This document shows positions 37,650 through 48,879 of a stretch of DNA of 64,000 bases, one piece after another. The stretch covers positions 67,813,158 through 67,877,157 of the forward strand of contig NC_080583.1 of NCBI RefSeq assembly GCF_029962835.1, written 5' to 3'. Under the pieces are notes generated by a model. It had not been told where the DNA came from. It ran no database searches and was given only the letters and a program-made list of their open reading frames with translations. How positions within the stretch are numbered: the stretch's first letter is position 1; each line of letters begins with the position of its first letter. Made by a program: the position numbers and the translations under genes. This DNA comes from Magnolia sinica (Eukaryota > Streptophyta > Magnoliopsida > Magnoliales > Magnoliaceae).

Positions 37650-37688
37650 AATCTCTCTCTCTCTCTCTCCCTCTCTCTCTCTCTCTCA
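37650..37688 (+). promoter_or_regulatory. CT-rich tract in the TPX2-like gene leader
   Basis: (CT)n with one interruption, about 145-180 bp before the ATG at 37832. Pyrimidine tracts like this are common in plant promoters and 5' untranslated regions. No clear TATA box was found between the foldback element and this tract. Confidence 0.55.
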
Positions 37689-37831
37689 GAAGAAAAACCC
37701 AACTCTCCCTCAAAAACACTTATATTTCTCCCCATTTTTCCTTCTCCACAGAAAATCCCACCTATCCCATTGCAAGAACACCCCATTTCTGGTGCATTTC
37801 CGCCCGATTTCAGGCCCAAAATTCCAAATCC

Positions 37832-40226
37832 ATGGCCCTAGAAAAAGACACAATTTCATTTCAGCCCAATACCTCAGAATTCTTCAAATCGCCAGAAAAT
37901 TCCAACCCTAATCTCTCCAATGGAAGAAGCCCTCTTCAGAAATCCGCCAAGTTAAAGAAATCGTCCAGGAAAAACCCGATTCGGGACAAACCCCCGACTC
38001 CGGAATTCTGCCCTGTTTCAGAGAAGATCAGTTCCAATCTCTCTAGCAGAAGCCCTTCGACGAAATCTGTCTACTCCGAGACAGTTGGATCCGTAAAATC
38101 GAGGAAAGCTTCTCCAAGAAATCCTATCCGCATCAGGTCTCCTCCAAATACCATTAAAGAAAGGAAGTTCATCACAGCCAAGAAGAACTCAGAGAAGCGG
38201 ACCGCAGCAGCCGCCTATGAGGATCTCCGCGCATCACAAGAGGAATTCATCCGGGCCGACGGGCTCGGAAGAGAACCTAATGGATTGAAGACCAAGGATC
38301 AGGCGATCATGACCGTCCAACCATCATCTGAAGCAGTAGAATGTGGGCCCTTGACGGAAAAATCAGAAATCCAAGAACCCGATGATTTTGGGTTGCCGAA
38401 TGAAGTGGGCACTTTGAAGATGAAGAAAATACGGAATAGGCTGCTTGAAGAAGCACGGAGCAGTGTTCCAGATTCGGGGTCTGGAAGAGTGATGCATTTG
38501 GTTAAGGCGTTCGAGAGCATTCTCTCGATTCCGAATTCCGCTGGTTCGGAGGAGAAGGAAGCTGTAGAGGCTGAAGAAAACAAGAAGGGAATGAAATGGG
38601 CATTGCCAGGCTTGCGAGTTAATGTCGACCAGACTGAGGTTTGTTCATCTTCTTTTTCGTCTTCTGACCTTTGCTTCGCATCAAAGAGTTTCGACGCAGA
38701 TTCGGGGGTTTCTTCTTCAATCGACAGCAGCAATGGAAGGTTAGTATTGTACAATTCTTGATCGAAAAGAGAGTTTCTTGTCCAAGAGTGGGGCCCGCCT
38801 CTTGGTGGTCCACAGTCTGATGGGAAATTTCCCAACATTTCTGTCCATCAGACGATCATGGCTATCTGGTTTATGGCTCACAGAAGGAGAATTGTAGCCA
38901 CTGGTTGACATTTAAAAGGGAAAAAGGATGGGCTCGATCCGGCAGTTAGGATCATCTGATGGATGAGATTTTTGGAATCCATGATGGGGGCTTAGTACAT
39001 CTGTGATTTTGATTTCCGAAGGTAGGCCCCACATGTACAGTTTGTTGGGCCACACAAATTTCTCAACTGAACAGTGTATATTTCTCCATCTTTTATTGGG
39101 TTTTCAATGATTCTCACATTCTTTTTCTCTCAAGCTTTAGCATAGGGAGCAGGACTTCAGGCCGAGAACGAAGGAGCCGACGAAATGTAAGAATTCAATC
39201 ATTTTCGTTCCTTTTTGGTTGGTTTTTCTTTTACGGTACAATGGAGATTAGGGGTGTCTAGAACTGGAAACTTTCCTGTTCTTTTTTTTTGTTTCGATCA
39301 AATTTTGAATTCATGTGCCTTTTTCAGAGCTCTGACTCAGGAAGAACTTCTGGAAGAAAGTGGGATAAACAGCTGAAGGTCACCAGCCAACAGCCGTTCA
39401 AGCTAAGAACAGAGGTTTCCCTCCTTATCTAAACATATGGAACAAAATACCAACGGCTATGTTTCCTGTATAAAATAAGATTAAATGAGGGGTTATATGA
39501 TCCTTGGTCCAAGCATGTATGATGTCTTTCAATAATTTCGTACAAGTGGGCTGTTTGACAAACATCGCCAGGATTTTGAAAATCTCACAATAATATCGCA
39601 ACATGCATACATTAAATGATATTATTGTGATATTTCAAAACGTCGGTAGATTTTAAAATAACGAGTTTTTATTGCAAAAATGATTTAAAAAACCTTAAAG
39701 AATTTGTTACATAAACATATATTTAAAATTTAAATATAATTATAATTTAAAATAAGTATTTTAAAATATTTTTATTTTTGGTGAGATTTTCCCAATAATA
39801 TCTCGAGAAAAACCTCAAAAATTTTGAGAATCTCTTGAGAAATTTACAACCATATGTATGGTGGTGTCTGTGGATTATTTTGTATGAGTTGGGCCAGGGT
39901 TTGTTGCTTTTGGCATTTATCTCATGGACCCCATTATAGATAGACCATTCCCCAAAAGTTTCCTTATTAGGGGAAGTGTTGAAGTTTCTATTGATACCTG
40001 CTTGGAAATGTAGATGGGGGATGTGTTATTGTAGGGAAGTGTTGAAGCTTCTATTGATACCAGCTTGGAAATGTAGCCTTGGTGATGGAACATCTTGCTG
40101 TAGACCTTTTGGTTTTTTTCCAATTTCTTACTTGCAATTATGTGAGATCATTTCATGGTTCTCATTTCAGCAAAGAGGAGGATTTAAAAAGGAAAATATC
40201 TCGAGAACCACCCCCCCTTCCCAAAA

Positions 40227-40284
<58 letters not shown>

Positions 40285-43200
40285 CCTTGAGAAATTTCCA
40301 AGCATATGTACAGTGGTATCTTTGGATTATTTTGTACAAGTGGGGTCTAGGGTTTGATGCCCTTACCCCACTATGGACAGATCATTTTCCAAAAAGTTTT
40401 CTTAGTAGAGAAGTGCTAAAGTTTCTATTGATACATGCAAGAAATGTAGCCTTGGTGATGGAATGTGTTATTGCAAAATTTTGGGGTTTTTTTTTTTCTT
40501 CCCAATTTCTTGCTTGCAATTTTGTAAGATCATTTCATGGTTCCCATTTCAGCAAAGAGGGAGATCCAAAAAGGAAGAGTTCCATAAGAAACTAGAGGAG
40601 ATGGTCATAGAGGAGCAAAAACTACGGATACCAGTTGCGCAAGGTCTACCATGGACAACAGATGAACCAGAGGTAAGGGCCTCATTTTGTTTATGTCATG
40701 TTTGGGGAATGCAATGCACCTCTTTGGGAAGCAGTGGATTCAAAGACAAAGTGTTTGCATTTTCTTTCCCCTTGACAAGGGCTTTTCTTTTTCAAAAAGT
40801 CAAATGGAGGGAAAAGAGTTTGCCTCTAATGTGACTTTTTAATAGAAATTTTGGATTAAAAAATTTTCCGTTTGCAAGATCGCAATCCAAACAATTTCAA
40901 ATGCAAAGGAAAAAACATTTTCTAGGACTTCTCTATAGTAAAACAAATAGGCACAAAGGGTTTGCTTCTCCTAGCACTAGTGTCAATTTACCTCCCGCTT
41001 ATGTTACAGTTTTCTTTCCTTGCAATCCTCTAGTTTACATTCAATCCAAACAGGCCTTTATGGTACAGTCGCTTTACCACTTCCTTAGAAATGGCGATGA
41101 GACTGGCAGGCTGCCCTCCATTTGGCAATATCTAGGGCCTTCCTCCAAGAGTGGTGGCTTTGGTGGTTTAGTTGGTAATGACAAGGTTCTCACTATTGGC
41201 CATCTACAAAATAAAAACATTCTAATCATGAACGTGTGTTTCTGATGGATGCATTATTAGCGGATCATTTGTTTATTCACTCCAGTTGTTTGGAGGAGAT
41301 TCATGGTCCTCTTTGAGGTGGTCCAATTGCAATCCGAGCTTGGAATTGGAGTGTTTATGGCAAAAAGGAAATCTTGCCTTGTTGGCAATAATCTGGTTGA
41401 TTTGGAAAGAATGTAATACCAAGGTTTTCAAGAACAATTCATAATCAACCAATGTTGTGTTACAAAAGATGAGCAAAAGGGTGCTCTAAGGCAATAGGAC
41501 TAATGCTTTTGCAGTTGTAATGGAGAGGCAATGGGGTCGTGGGATGTTGTTTATTAATTTCCAAAAGGAGCATGACCTAACAGCATCATCCTTTTCTTGT
41601 TATGCTCTGTGGTGTAATTCCTTTTTGTTTGGTGCTAATGAGATGCTTATACTACCAATAAAAATAAATAAATAAATAAAATGAAAAGAAAGAAAAGAGA
41701 GAAAAAAAAAGGATCCGTTTTGGTATCATTGCCATTTGAGATTCAACAAACATACAGTTAGCTAGCACAAATTCAGAGATCTCCAAGATTGGATGATCCC
41801 AAATAACACTTTGGTGCTAATGAGATGCTTATACTACCAATAAAAATAAATAAATAAATAAAATGAAAAGAAAGAAAAGAAAGAAAAAAAAAGGATCCGT
41901 TTTGGTATCATTGCCATTTGAGATTCAACAAACATACAGTTAGCTAGCACAAATTCAGAGATCTCCAAGATTGGATGATCCCAAATAACACTTTGGATTC
42001 TTTTCAACTGAATGTGGTCTGCCGTTGTATTTTCTTGTTAACTTTCAATTCCTAGATTGGGATCATGGGGTGTTGTTTATTAATTTCCAAAAGGGGCATG
42101 AGCTACACCAGCATCCCTTTCTTGTTATGCTTTGTGGTGTAATTCCTTTTTCTTTTTTGGGGTGCTAACGAGATGTTTATACTACCAATAAAAATAAATA
42201 AAAGGAAAAGAAAGAAAAGAAAAAGATCCGTTTTGGCATCATTACCATTTGGGATCCAACAAACATATAGTTAGCTAGCACTAATGCAGAGATCTCCAAT
42301 CTCCCAACTAACCTTTGGACTCTTTTCAACTGAGTGTGGTTTGCCGTTGTATTTTCTTGTTAACATTTAATTTCTAGGCCATTGTTTGGTGAGTTAGGAT
42401 CTTCCAATCAAAGAATTTTCAGGGCATGCCCATTCCCCCATCCATAGTGGAGCCAATTGAATCAATGGTCCGGATCACCGAACGATGGGCTGATGTGTAC
42501 GGGATTCTAAAAGTCATACTAACTATACATTTGTACAATTCCTCTTCAGAGAAATGAAGTCAAGGAGTAATTAACATTGATTTTCTTTTTGTTTTCCTTA
42601 ACTCATTGATTATAATCAACCTTTGTAATAGACTACTACATAGCACTTGATTGTGTACGAGATTTTTTCCTTTACTCATTGATTGTAATCAACCTATGTA
42701 ATAGTAATGCAGGGGCATTTTCACATCGGGCTCGAGTGGGGTTACTTGTCAGATGTAGGGGGTGGGTGGCCTGTGTGAGGTTCCTTTACTCATTGATTGT
42801 AATCAACCTATGTAATAGTAATGCAGGGGCATTTTCACATCGGGCTCGAGTGGGGTTACTTGTCAGATGCAGGGGGTGGGTGGCCTGTGTGAGGTGGGTG
42901 GCTCATGTGAGGCGGTACCCATGTGATTTGGGGCCCACGAGGGGGGTTCGGTTGAGATCCTAACCCATGCGATGTGGGGCCTAGGCTATGAGATAAAATG
43001 GATTGATTTGCCATGCTCTAACAGTTCGAGCTTTTAGAGCAAGTGATTAATTGTCCTGTCCTGCATCAAATAGACTACTAGATAGTGTACTGGATTCTCA
43101 GTAATAGTTTATTACATTGTGCCTGTGGGAGTTCTATGCTCTCATTGCATGTCCCTAGCCCAGATAAAGGAGGGTTGGCGGTTGGTGCCAGAACTTTCAT

Positions 43201-43833
43201 CATGAATCCGAACAATATAACATTCCAAACTCATGCAAGGACATAGGTATGGGCCCTTGGTAGAGTGGAATGGCAGAACACGATTAATGTAGTCCAACCC
43301 CAATTGATAAGGCTTAGATGATGATGATTTCTTTTCATTTTCCTTAAGAGTGTGATCTTATTATGAACTGAGTGTCTGGCTGTGTGGACATGCACGTGTG
43401 TATACATACACATGCATTCAAAGATAATGCAATTTGCAGCTATTTGCTGACCCTTAAATGTCGATTATTTATTACGAAACACTTTTTTTTTAAAAAAAAT
43501 AATATATATTTGTTAGCTTAAGTGTTCTTCATTTATGCTCACTTTAGTGCTTGGTGAGGCCTCCGGTGAAAGAAATCACACAACCTGTTGATTTGAAGCT
43601 TCACAGCGATCTACGTGCCATGGAGCGTGCTGAATTTGATAACCATGTAAGTTTCTAAACGTACAAAGAATACTCCTGTTATTTGTAAATTTGCAATAAT
43701 GCTCAATCATGAGAGGACTGAAATGTTTCTTTATATTTGCAGATTGCTGAAAAGTCATCCTTCATTGAACAATACAAATTGGAAAGGGACAGGCAGCAAA
43801 AGGTATGATAGATGACAACACACACACACATAT

Positions 43834-43884
<51 letters not shown>

Positions 43885-45485
43885 TGCTCACCTGCGCACC
43901 TTCTTACATGAGCACCTGTGCGCACCTTTGCACATGTGTCATGGGCACAGAATCTGAATGGACCATGTGATGTGGCACCCCTTGAAACCTTTTGAGCCCA
44001 ACTTTCAGCCTGATCCAAAACTCTAGTGTGTCATAGCAAAGATAAATGCAAATCAAGGGAGGAAACTGTTTTCTTTTTCCATGGCCCACCAAAGTTTTGT
44101 ATCGGGCTGAAAGTTGGGCTTGTGAGGTTTCAAGGGGTGCCACATCATGTGGAACATTCAGATTCCATGCCCATGACATGTGTGCAAAGGCGCGCATAGG
44201 TGCTCACGTAAGAAGGTGCACAAGTGAGCATTCCTACACACACAAGGGGTGTTCTTACATGGCATCGATGGTGGTACTGAGCTATTGTGAGGCCAAGAAG
44301 TGTTTTTATGACGTTTTGTCCAACAGGTGCACCCCACCATGATGGTCAGACACCCCAAAAATCAGGCTGAACCAAAACCTATACAAAGTGAAGTGTTGTG
44401 GGTCCACCTGATGATTTGATTGGCCTAATTTTGGGGGCATTCCGTCATTATGGTGAGGCGACACTGTTTGACAGGTCAGGAGACATACACATACCATGTG
44501 GGTCCCCCGCCACCACTTGAATTTGGAGGTCTTTTTGGCAGTTTTATGCTGTTTTCTATGGGATAGCCCTCCTGGTGATTGGATTGGCCTGATTTTTGTG
44601 TTGGGTGAAAACCATGGTAGGATAAACCTATTGGATGGGTTCGTGTAATACATGCACCACACAGGCCCCAATAGTGGTGGTATCATTACCATGTGCATAT
44701 TCTTCAAAAACTTCATAAAATGTCATGGCAATTTTATCATTACCATGTGCATATTCTCCAAAAACTTCATAAAATGCCATGGCAATTTTATATGATATGC
44801 ACACTCTAACTTATTTGTATGTTTAAATAAACAAGGGTTAGTATAAAAATGGTGTATGCAAATCAATCAATTAGGGTGGGTCTAGATATCACCTCCCAAA
44901 TGTAAAACATGTTGCCTTGTGCTTCCTTTGCAGTGGGAAGAAGAGGAAGAGATCAGAAGGTTGAGAAAAGTGCTTGTTCCAAAAGCTCAACCCATGCCTT
45001 ATTTTGATAGGCCTTTTGTTCCAAAAAGGTAAGTGTTCATCCCCTATTATGTTAGGGGTTTTCCATTGCTAGAGTTTCTCCTTGACATGCATGGGCTTAT
45101 TGGACCTGTTGATCTAGATGAGCACAACATGCATAGGCCAAGCAGAAAAAGTCAAGGAATATTGGGCTCTCTTAGCCATTGTATCAATGCTTTCCAATAG
45201 ATGGTTTAAGAGTCATTTGGATGTGTGGATAAGCACATGCAAAGGGAAATCTCCATGTCCATGGATAAGTTTGTCTTGGACTTCAATGTATGTTGAGATT
45301 TTGTGTTTGAATGTCACCTCTTGGGGAGTCCTATTATTGAAGAGTGTACACCAACATGGAAGCGGATTGCGTCCTGCCCCCACCTGGACAGACTCAGTCG
45401 AGGTAGGGCTATTTTAGGATATGAACCCAAAAATGAGACAGATCCAAGGCTCAAGTGGATCACATGGTGGGGATTGAACGCCCAC

Positions 45486-45519
<34 letters not shown>

Positions 45520-47169
45520 TCTTAGGAGCTGCAGAAGTTTTGATCAAGCTGATATTTGTATTTTCCTTTTCATCCAGGTCTATGTGACCTGATGAACAGG
45601 TTGGATGGCAAATAACATCACGGTTGGCCCTAGGAAGAGGTTTCAATGGTGGGTGTCATTATCACCATTGCTTCCTGTGGTGTGGTCCACTCGAGCCAAT
45701 CTGCCTTCATTTTTGGGCTCATACCCTAAAATAAATGATTTGGAAAAATGGATAGATGGTGTGGACAGAGTCCATCCAGGTGGGGGTAGGATGCAATCCA
45801 CTTCCCAATAGCATATGCTGGAGTGGTGGTGGGCATGTTTGGGCCCTATAATAAGTTGGTCCTAAAATTTGAACATGCTCCCATGTGCACAAGATCTGGG
45901 CCCTGTAATAAGTGGGTCCTAAAATGTGAACATGCTCATGCGATGTGCATGAGATCTGGGCCCTGCTCTCCTAAAATCCGGGCCATGTAACATTGGGTTG
46001 TTCTATCTACCAGAGCACAGTCGTAGTATATATGAGAGTAGAGGGTTTATTGTGGAAGCCTTCTATGGACAGCAGCCTCCCCCTTGGACACCACAATATT
46101 CAATTTTAGTGGACATTCCTATCTAATGTACACCTCCATCTTAATGAATGCTGCATCCAAATGCTAGAATCCTTGGGGATGGACATCCATGTTTTAAGTG
46201 AAGCTTTTCATGCCCAAACAAATCTGAAAACCATTCCAGAAGGGGAATGGGCATCAGTCCAATGCAATGGGATTTATGGGCAATTAGAATTGTCCAACGA
46301 TTGCGATTTATGGCTATGGTCCATCCAGATAGGTTGAGCAGTCCTAATCTCTAGTTTATGGACACCTGTTTGTTGAAATAGGACCATTGGATATTTTTCA
46401 TTTCTGTTCAATAAAGTCCAATTTGATAATCCGATAACCAAACATGTTTTGATACATGGAATCCATGCGGAAGTGGAAACCATTTTCCATTGAAAATAGT
46501 TGCATTGTTTGGATACATGGATTCCACACAGCAATCTTTGGCACAAGAAACAAGGTGACTGTTTGAGGATTTCACTGGTTAACCAAACAGCGCTGTATTT
46601 TTAGAATCGTATTTCCTATAGGCACCCTATTTTTGGAATCCATGGAAATTATCTTTGGTCACATTGCGTTATCCATGGAATCCAAATGGAGTTCATGTAT
46701 CCCAACACTAAGAGTAATTTTTGGTTCACGATACATATAATTTGGGAACCCATAATTTGGACAGTTTAATCTGAATTACTACGTAATTAATTGTTAAGAG
46801 CTTGCTTATCATCACTGGCACTCTGCCATAGTATCAAAGTTTTTCTCTTTACATTTTGGGAAGGGAAATAGCATGAGAATGCACTGAAGCAAGCACAAAA
46901 ATCAGGGTGGGAGTGTAAAAGCAGTAGCTGTATATCTTTTATTGATTTATATTTCATTTATTCTATAGGTTGAAAAAAAAAAAAGATAGAATCTAATGGT
47001 TTTGCTAGAATCTAATGGTTTTGCTCTTTTGTTATTGTTGCTGTTGTTGTATTGAAGGTCAGTGAAGAATCCAACCATCCCAAAAGAGCCCAAATTGCAT
47101 AACCCTCAGAAGAAGATGAAGATCAAAGTCTTCTCATGTGATGGCATGAACAGCCTTAACGAACCTTAA
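37832..47169 (+). CDS. TPX2-domain protein (microtubule-associated), 8 exons, 508 aa
   Basis: Host gene encoding a plant TPX2-like protein; the family binds microtubules and some members act with spindle assembly or Aurora kinases. Exons: 37832-38739, 39141-39186, 39328-39414, 40553-40672, 43548-43646, 43743-43802, 44934-45028, 47058-47169. All introns are GT-AG, phases agree and the total is 509 codons. Residues 1-330 are Ser/Pro/Lys-rich and probably disordered. The conserved part begins VTSQQPFKLRTE (336-347), continues with RGRSKKEEFHKKLEEMVIEE (349-368), then RAMERAEFDNH and the charged coiled-coil-like WEEEEEIRRLRK (441-452), and ends PMPYFDRPFVPK (460-471). The donor after exon 3 (GTTTCC) is weak. 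The start is the first ATG after the CT tract, in a good context. Introns carry many repeats. Closest family is the TPX2-like (TPXL/WDL) group; which member is not determined. Confidence 0.88.
40125..40290 (+). pseudogene. Duplicated exon 4 start in intron 3 of the TPX2-like gene
   Basis: The sequence around 40171 repeats the polypyrimidine tract, acceptor and first bases of exon 4 (CATTTCAG, then CAAAGAGG) exactly 382 bp upstream of the real acceptor at 40553. The copy diverges after about 30 bp and runs into a GA microsatellite (40228-40281), with an open frame (QRGGFKKENISRTTPPSQKE) but no clear donor. It could act as a decoy or an alternative acceptor. Flanking intron modules (AGTGTTGAAGTTTCTATTGATAC at 39976, 40040 and a diverged copy near 40414) show that the intron grew by tandem duplication. 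Confidence 0.7.
41020..41705 (+). mobile_element. 5'-truncated L1-type LINE remnant in intron 4
   Basis: The decayed C-terminal end of a LINE ORF2 is visible: NDKVLTIGHLQNKNILIMN near 41175-41230, then DALLADHLFIHS with Cys nearby, and a WNWSV region, matching the zinc-binding reverse-transcriptase tail of plant LINEs. Stops and frame changes are frequent. It ends in an A-rich tail (AAAATAAATAAATAAATAAA, 41660-41690), as expected for LINE insertion in plus orientation. Upstream parts of the ORF are missing. Confidence 0.65.
41629..41996. repeat. 182-bp tandem duplication, with a third diverged copy at ~42160-42310
   Basis: Two nearly identical 182-bp units (from GGTGCTAATGAGATGC at 41631 and 41813) include the AAATAAATAAATAAA tail and the GATTCAACAAACATACAG segment. 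A third, more diverged copy starts at about 42160. The sequence upstream of it (42058-42150) also duplicates 41530-41620. The duplication covers the LINE tail and its flank. Confidence 0.85.
42669..42960. repeat. 114-bp tandem duplication with dispersed-repeat sequence
   Basis: Two near-identical units start CCTTTACTCATTGATTGTAA at 42669 and 42783. They include AATGCAGGGGCATTTTCACA, then GGGCTCGAGTGGGGTTACTT, which is also the start of the repeat array at 59238-59965. Sequence to 43060 (TTTTAGAGCAAGTGATTAATTGTCC) belongs to that same dispersed family. Confidence 0.85.
43818..43880. repeat. CA and GA microsatellite
   Basis: A short CA tract (about 43818-43830) and then (GA)n at 43839-43880 in intron 6, ending at the terminal repeat of the family III element at 43881. 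Confidence 0.9.
43881..44247. mobile_element. Foldback element, family III (best-preserved copy), in intron 6
   Basis: About 367 bp. The left end GGAATGCTCACCTGCGCACC, then TTCTTACATGAGCACCTG, pairs with the right end (complement GGAATGCTCACTTGTGCACC, then TTCTTACGTGAGCACCTA). Pairing goes on to the centre (CCATGTGATGTGGCACCCC against the complement CACATGATGTGGCACCCC). GA lies on the left and ACACACACA on the right. No coding sequence. Confidence 0.82.
44290..44790. other. Dispersed-repeat fragments and a 54-bp duplication in intron 6
   Basis: GTGGGTCCACCTGATGATTTGATTGG-type words mark foldback-derived sequence. At 44682-44790 a 54-bp unit (ATCATTACCATGTGCATATTC start) is directly repeated, and the two copies differ at only a few bases. 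No coding exon lies here; the next exon starts at 44934. Confidence 0.6.
45357..45809. mobile_element. Foldback element, family I, in intron 7
   Basis: About 453 bp. The left end TGGAAGCGGATTGCGTCC, then TGCCCCCACCTGGACAGACTC, pairs with the right end (complement GGAAGTGGATTGCATCC, then TACCCCCACCTGGATGGACTC). Both halves continue through matching GGGCTCATACCCTAAAAT and GTGGTGTGGTCCACTCGAG words. An A(29) run at 45489-45517 interrupts the left half. It reads as a full-length copy with clear ends. Confidence 0.82.
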
Positions 47170-48209
47170 CCGTGCTTATCTTCATTGCTTATGACGACTC
47201 TTCCCTTATTCATTTATTTTTTTCCTGCATAATCAATGGCATAATTGCAATGTTATCGACCGTTGGATTGTTGTAAGCCTAAATTCTAGTTGGGTGATAT
47301 GTCCAAAGGTTGTGTAGAGTGGTAATATGTCCAAAGGTTGTGTAGAGTGGAATGATAAGCGTAATATGTGCAGATGGGCTAGACATTCATTGAAGAAATG
47401 GACTGTTTAGAATTATTTCTTTTTTCTTTTTTGTTTGTAATCATCCATTTTCCTCCTATGTGTGGACAAGCTCGATGAATGGCCTGATTTTGCACAAGTT
47501 TGCTTCATTAGCATGGGTGGTGCTGCATCTGATTCCCTGTGGACGCTCGCTCCCAACATTTTTCGCATACAAGCGTGGCCCGGCTGATGAGTGGATCAAC
47601 CTGTTTCTGAGACCAGGGTTCTCAGTGTGTGCTCTTGATCCCTTCAACTCCACATTTCAAGTGAGAGGGTATGCTTAGCATTGGTTTTGATACCTTCATA
47701 TCGAAACGGCCCAAATAGTGGGGAGCTACCACAGATTGTCTGTGTACTCAAAAGGTCGGATTGATTAGACAATCCTGGCTTTGATTAATGAACATTTTTT
47801 TGTCTGTTTTCGAGCGTTTACTATTTCCATGCAAAAAACCGAATTCACATTCTAGGGCCCATTTTAGTTGCAGGTTGTGCCAGATGAATGGATTGGATGG
47901 TGTACACACCACAGTAGGCCCCATATAACTAACTAATGGTACACCTCATTCCAATTGCTCATTCCTGTGTTGTGGTCCTACCTGAGTTTTGGATGGGCCT
48001 GATTTTGGGATCGAGGGGGTGAGTGTGAGGCAGTTCACTTGGACGATCCGGATACATGCTAAATAAAAAATAAAACCTGAATTCTACGTCTTATTTTGCC
48101 AAGAATGCTATGCGCAGAACGTGTTGAGACGCAATGACATCATGCACAGCACATACTTGGATTTCACATTTTACAAGTGGGCCTCATGTTTCAATAATCA
48201 AGGCCATGG
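47170..48209. other. 3' flank of the TPX2-like gene, no further gene seen
   Basis: Contains the probable 3' untranslated region (a 27-bp direct repeat, ATATGTCCAAAGGTTGTGTAGAGTGG, near 47299 and 47326). It also holds foldback-type fragments near 47570-47620 (GCCCGGCTGATGAGTGGATC) and 47870-48020. The overlapping open frames at 47456-47678 on both strands lie in this repeat material and are not called. Confidence 0.6.
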
Positions 48210-48814
48210 TGTCTAATGTCTTAAATATGTAATAGAGTCTATTGATGTCGTCTACAGACCACTTAATTTCACTGAGCGTCTGTCGATGGGATTTCATTGA
48301 GCAGTTGTCGATACTATCGACAGATGCTCGATCCCATCAAGAAAATCTGAAAAACTTCTTGTTGATTGTTGAACGGTTTTGGAGGTTGCTACTTGATGGC
48401 ATCGAAGGTTCTTCGATGTTATCGACTGGTCCTTAATGGCTATCGATGCCATCTAAGGTCCCATTGAAGGCGTGCGCAGAACTGTATAAGTGTGCGATTT
48501 GTTTCCTATTCTGGTTATGATAGTATATATATCAGGTGTAATTGAGATTAGGGTAAGAATTAGAGTTCTTTAAATGTGTTTAAGGGTTTGAGAGGATTTT
48601 GAAGAGCAAAGGCTAGGGCTTTTCCTCTTAGAGCTTTGATCGGTAAGGTTTCATCTCTTGTAACTTCGTTTTTCATAGTGCATTCTCGTTATGCCATTGT
48701 TTTCTCCTGCAAGGGTTTTCCATGTAAATTTGGATTGTTCTCTAGTTGGATGTATTTGTACGATTATAATTATCTTGTTTGATTCCTCTTTGTGTGCTTC
48801 TGTGAGTCCTAACA
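48210..48814 (+). mobile_element. 5' LTR of a Ty1/Copia element (605 bp)
   Basis: Starts TGTCTAATGTCTTAAAT and ends GTGAGTCCTAACA, matched by the 3' LTR at 53368-53978. It has TATATATATCAGG near 48525 as a likely TATA region and a CTTGTAACTTCG leader. The primer-binding site right after it is badly eroded (TAATATCATAAAG where TGGTATCAGAGC is usual). Confidence 0.85.
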
Positions 48815-48879
48815 AGTAATATCATAAAGATAACGTTGGTAAGTAGATTGAATTTGAAGACAATGTATCTATGACATAT

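Noticed and set aside
37832..38761. Single-exon 309-aa gene
   Set aside because: The last codons read through a donor site at 38740; splicing to 39141 keeps the frame and leads into the TPX2 domain exons.
40228..40281. Arg-Glu repeat protein in intron 3
   Set aside because: A GA microsatellite; only the upstream acceptor duplication is of interest.
47456..47678. Possible small gene after the TPX2-like gene (both strands open)
   Set aside because: Contains foldback-type words (CTGATGAGTGGATC) and has no family signal or promoter.
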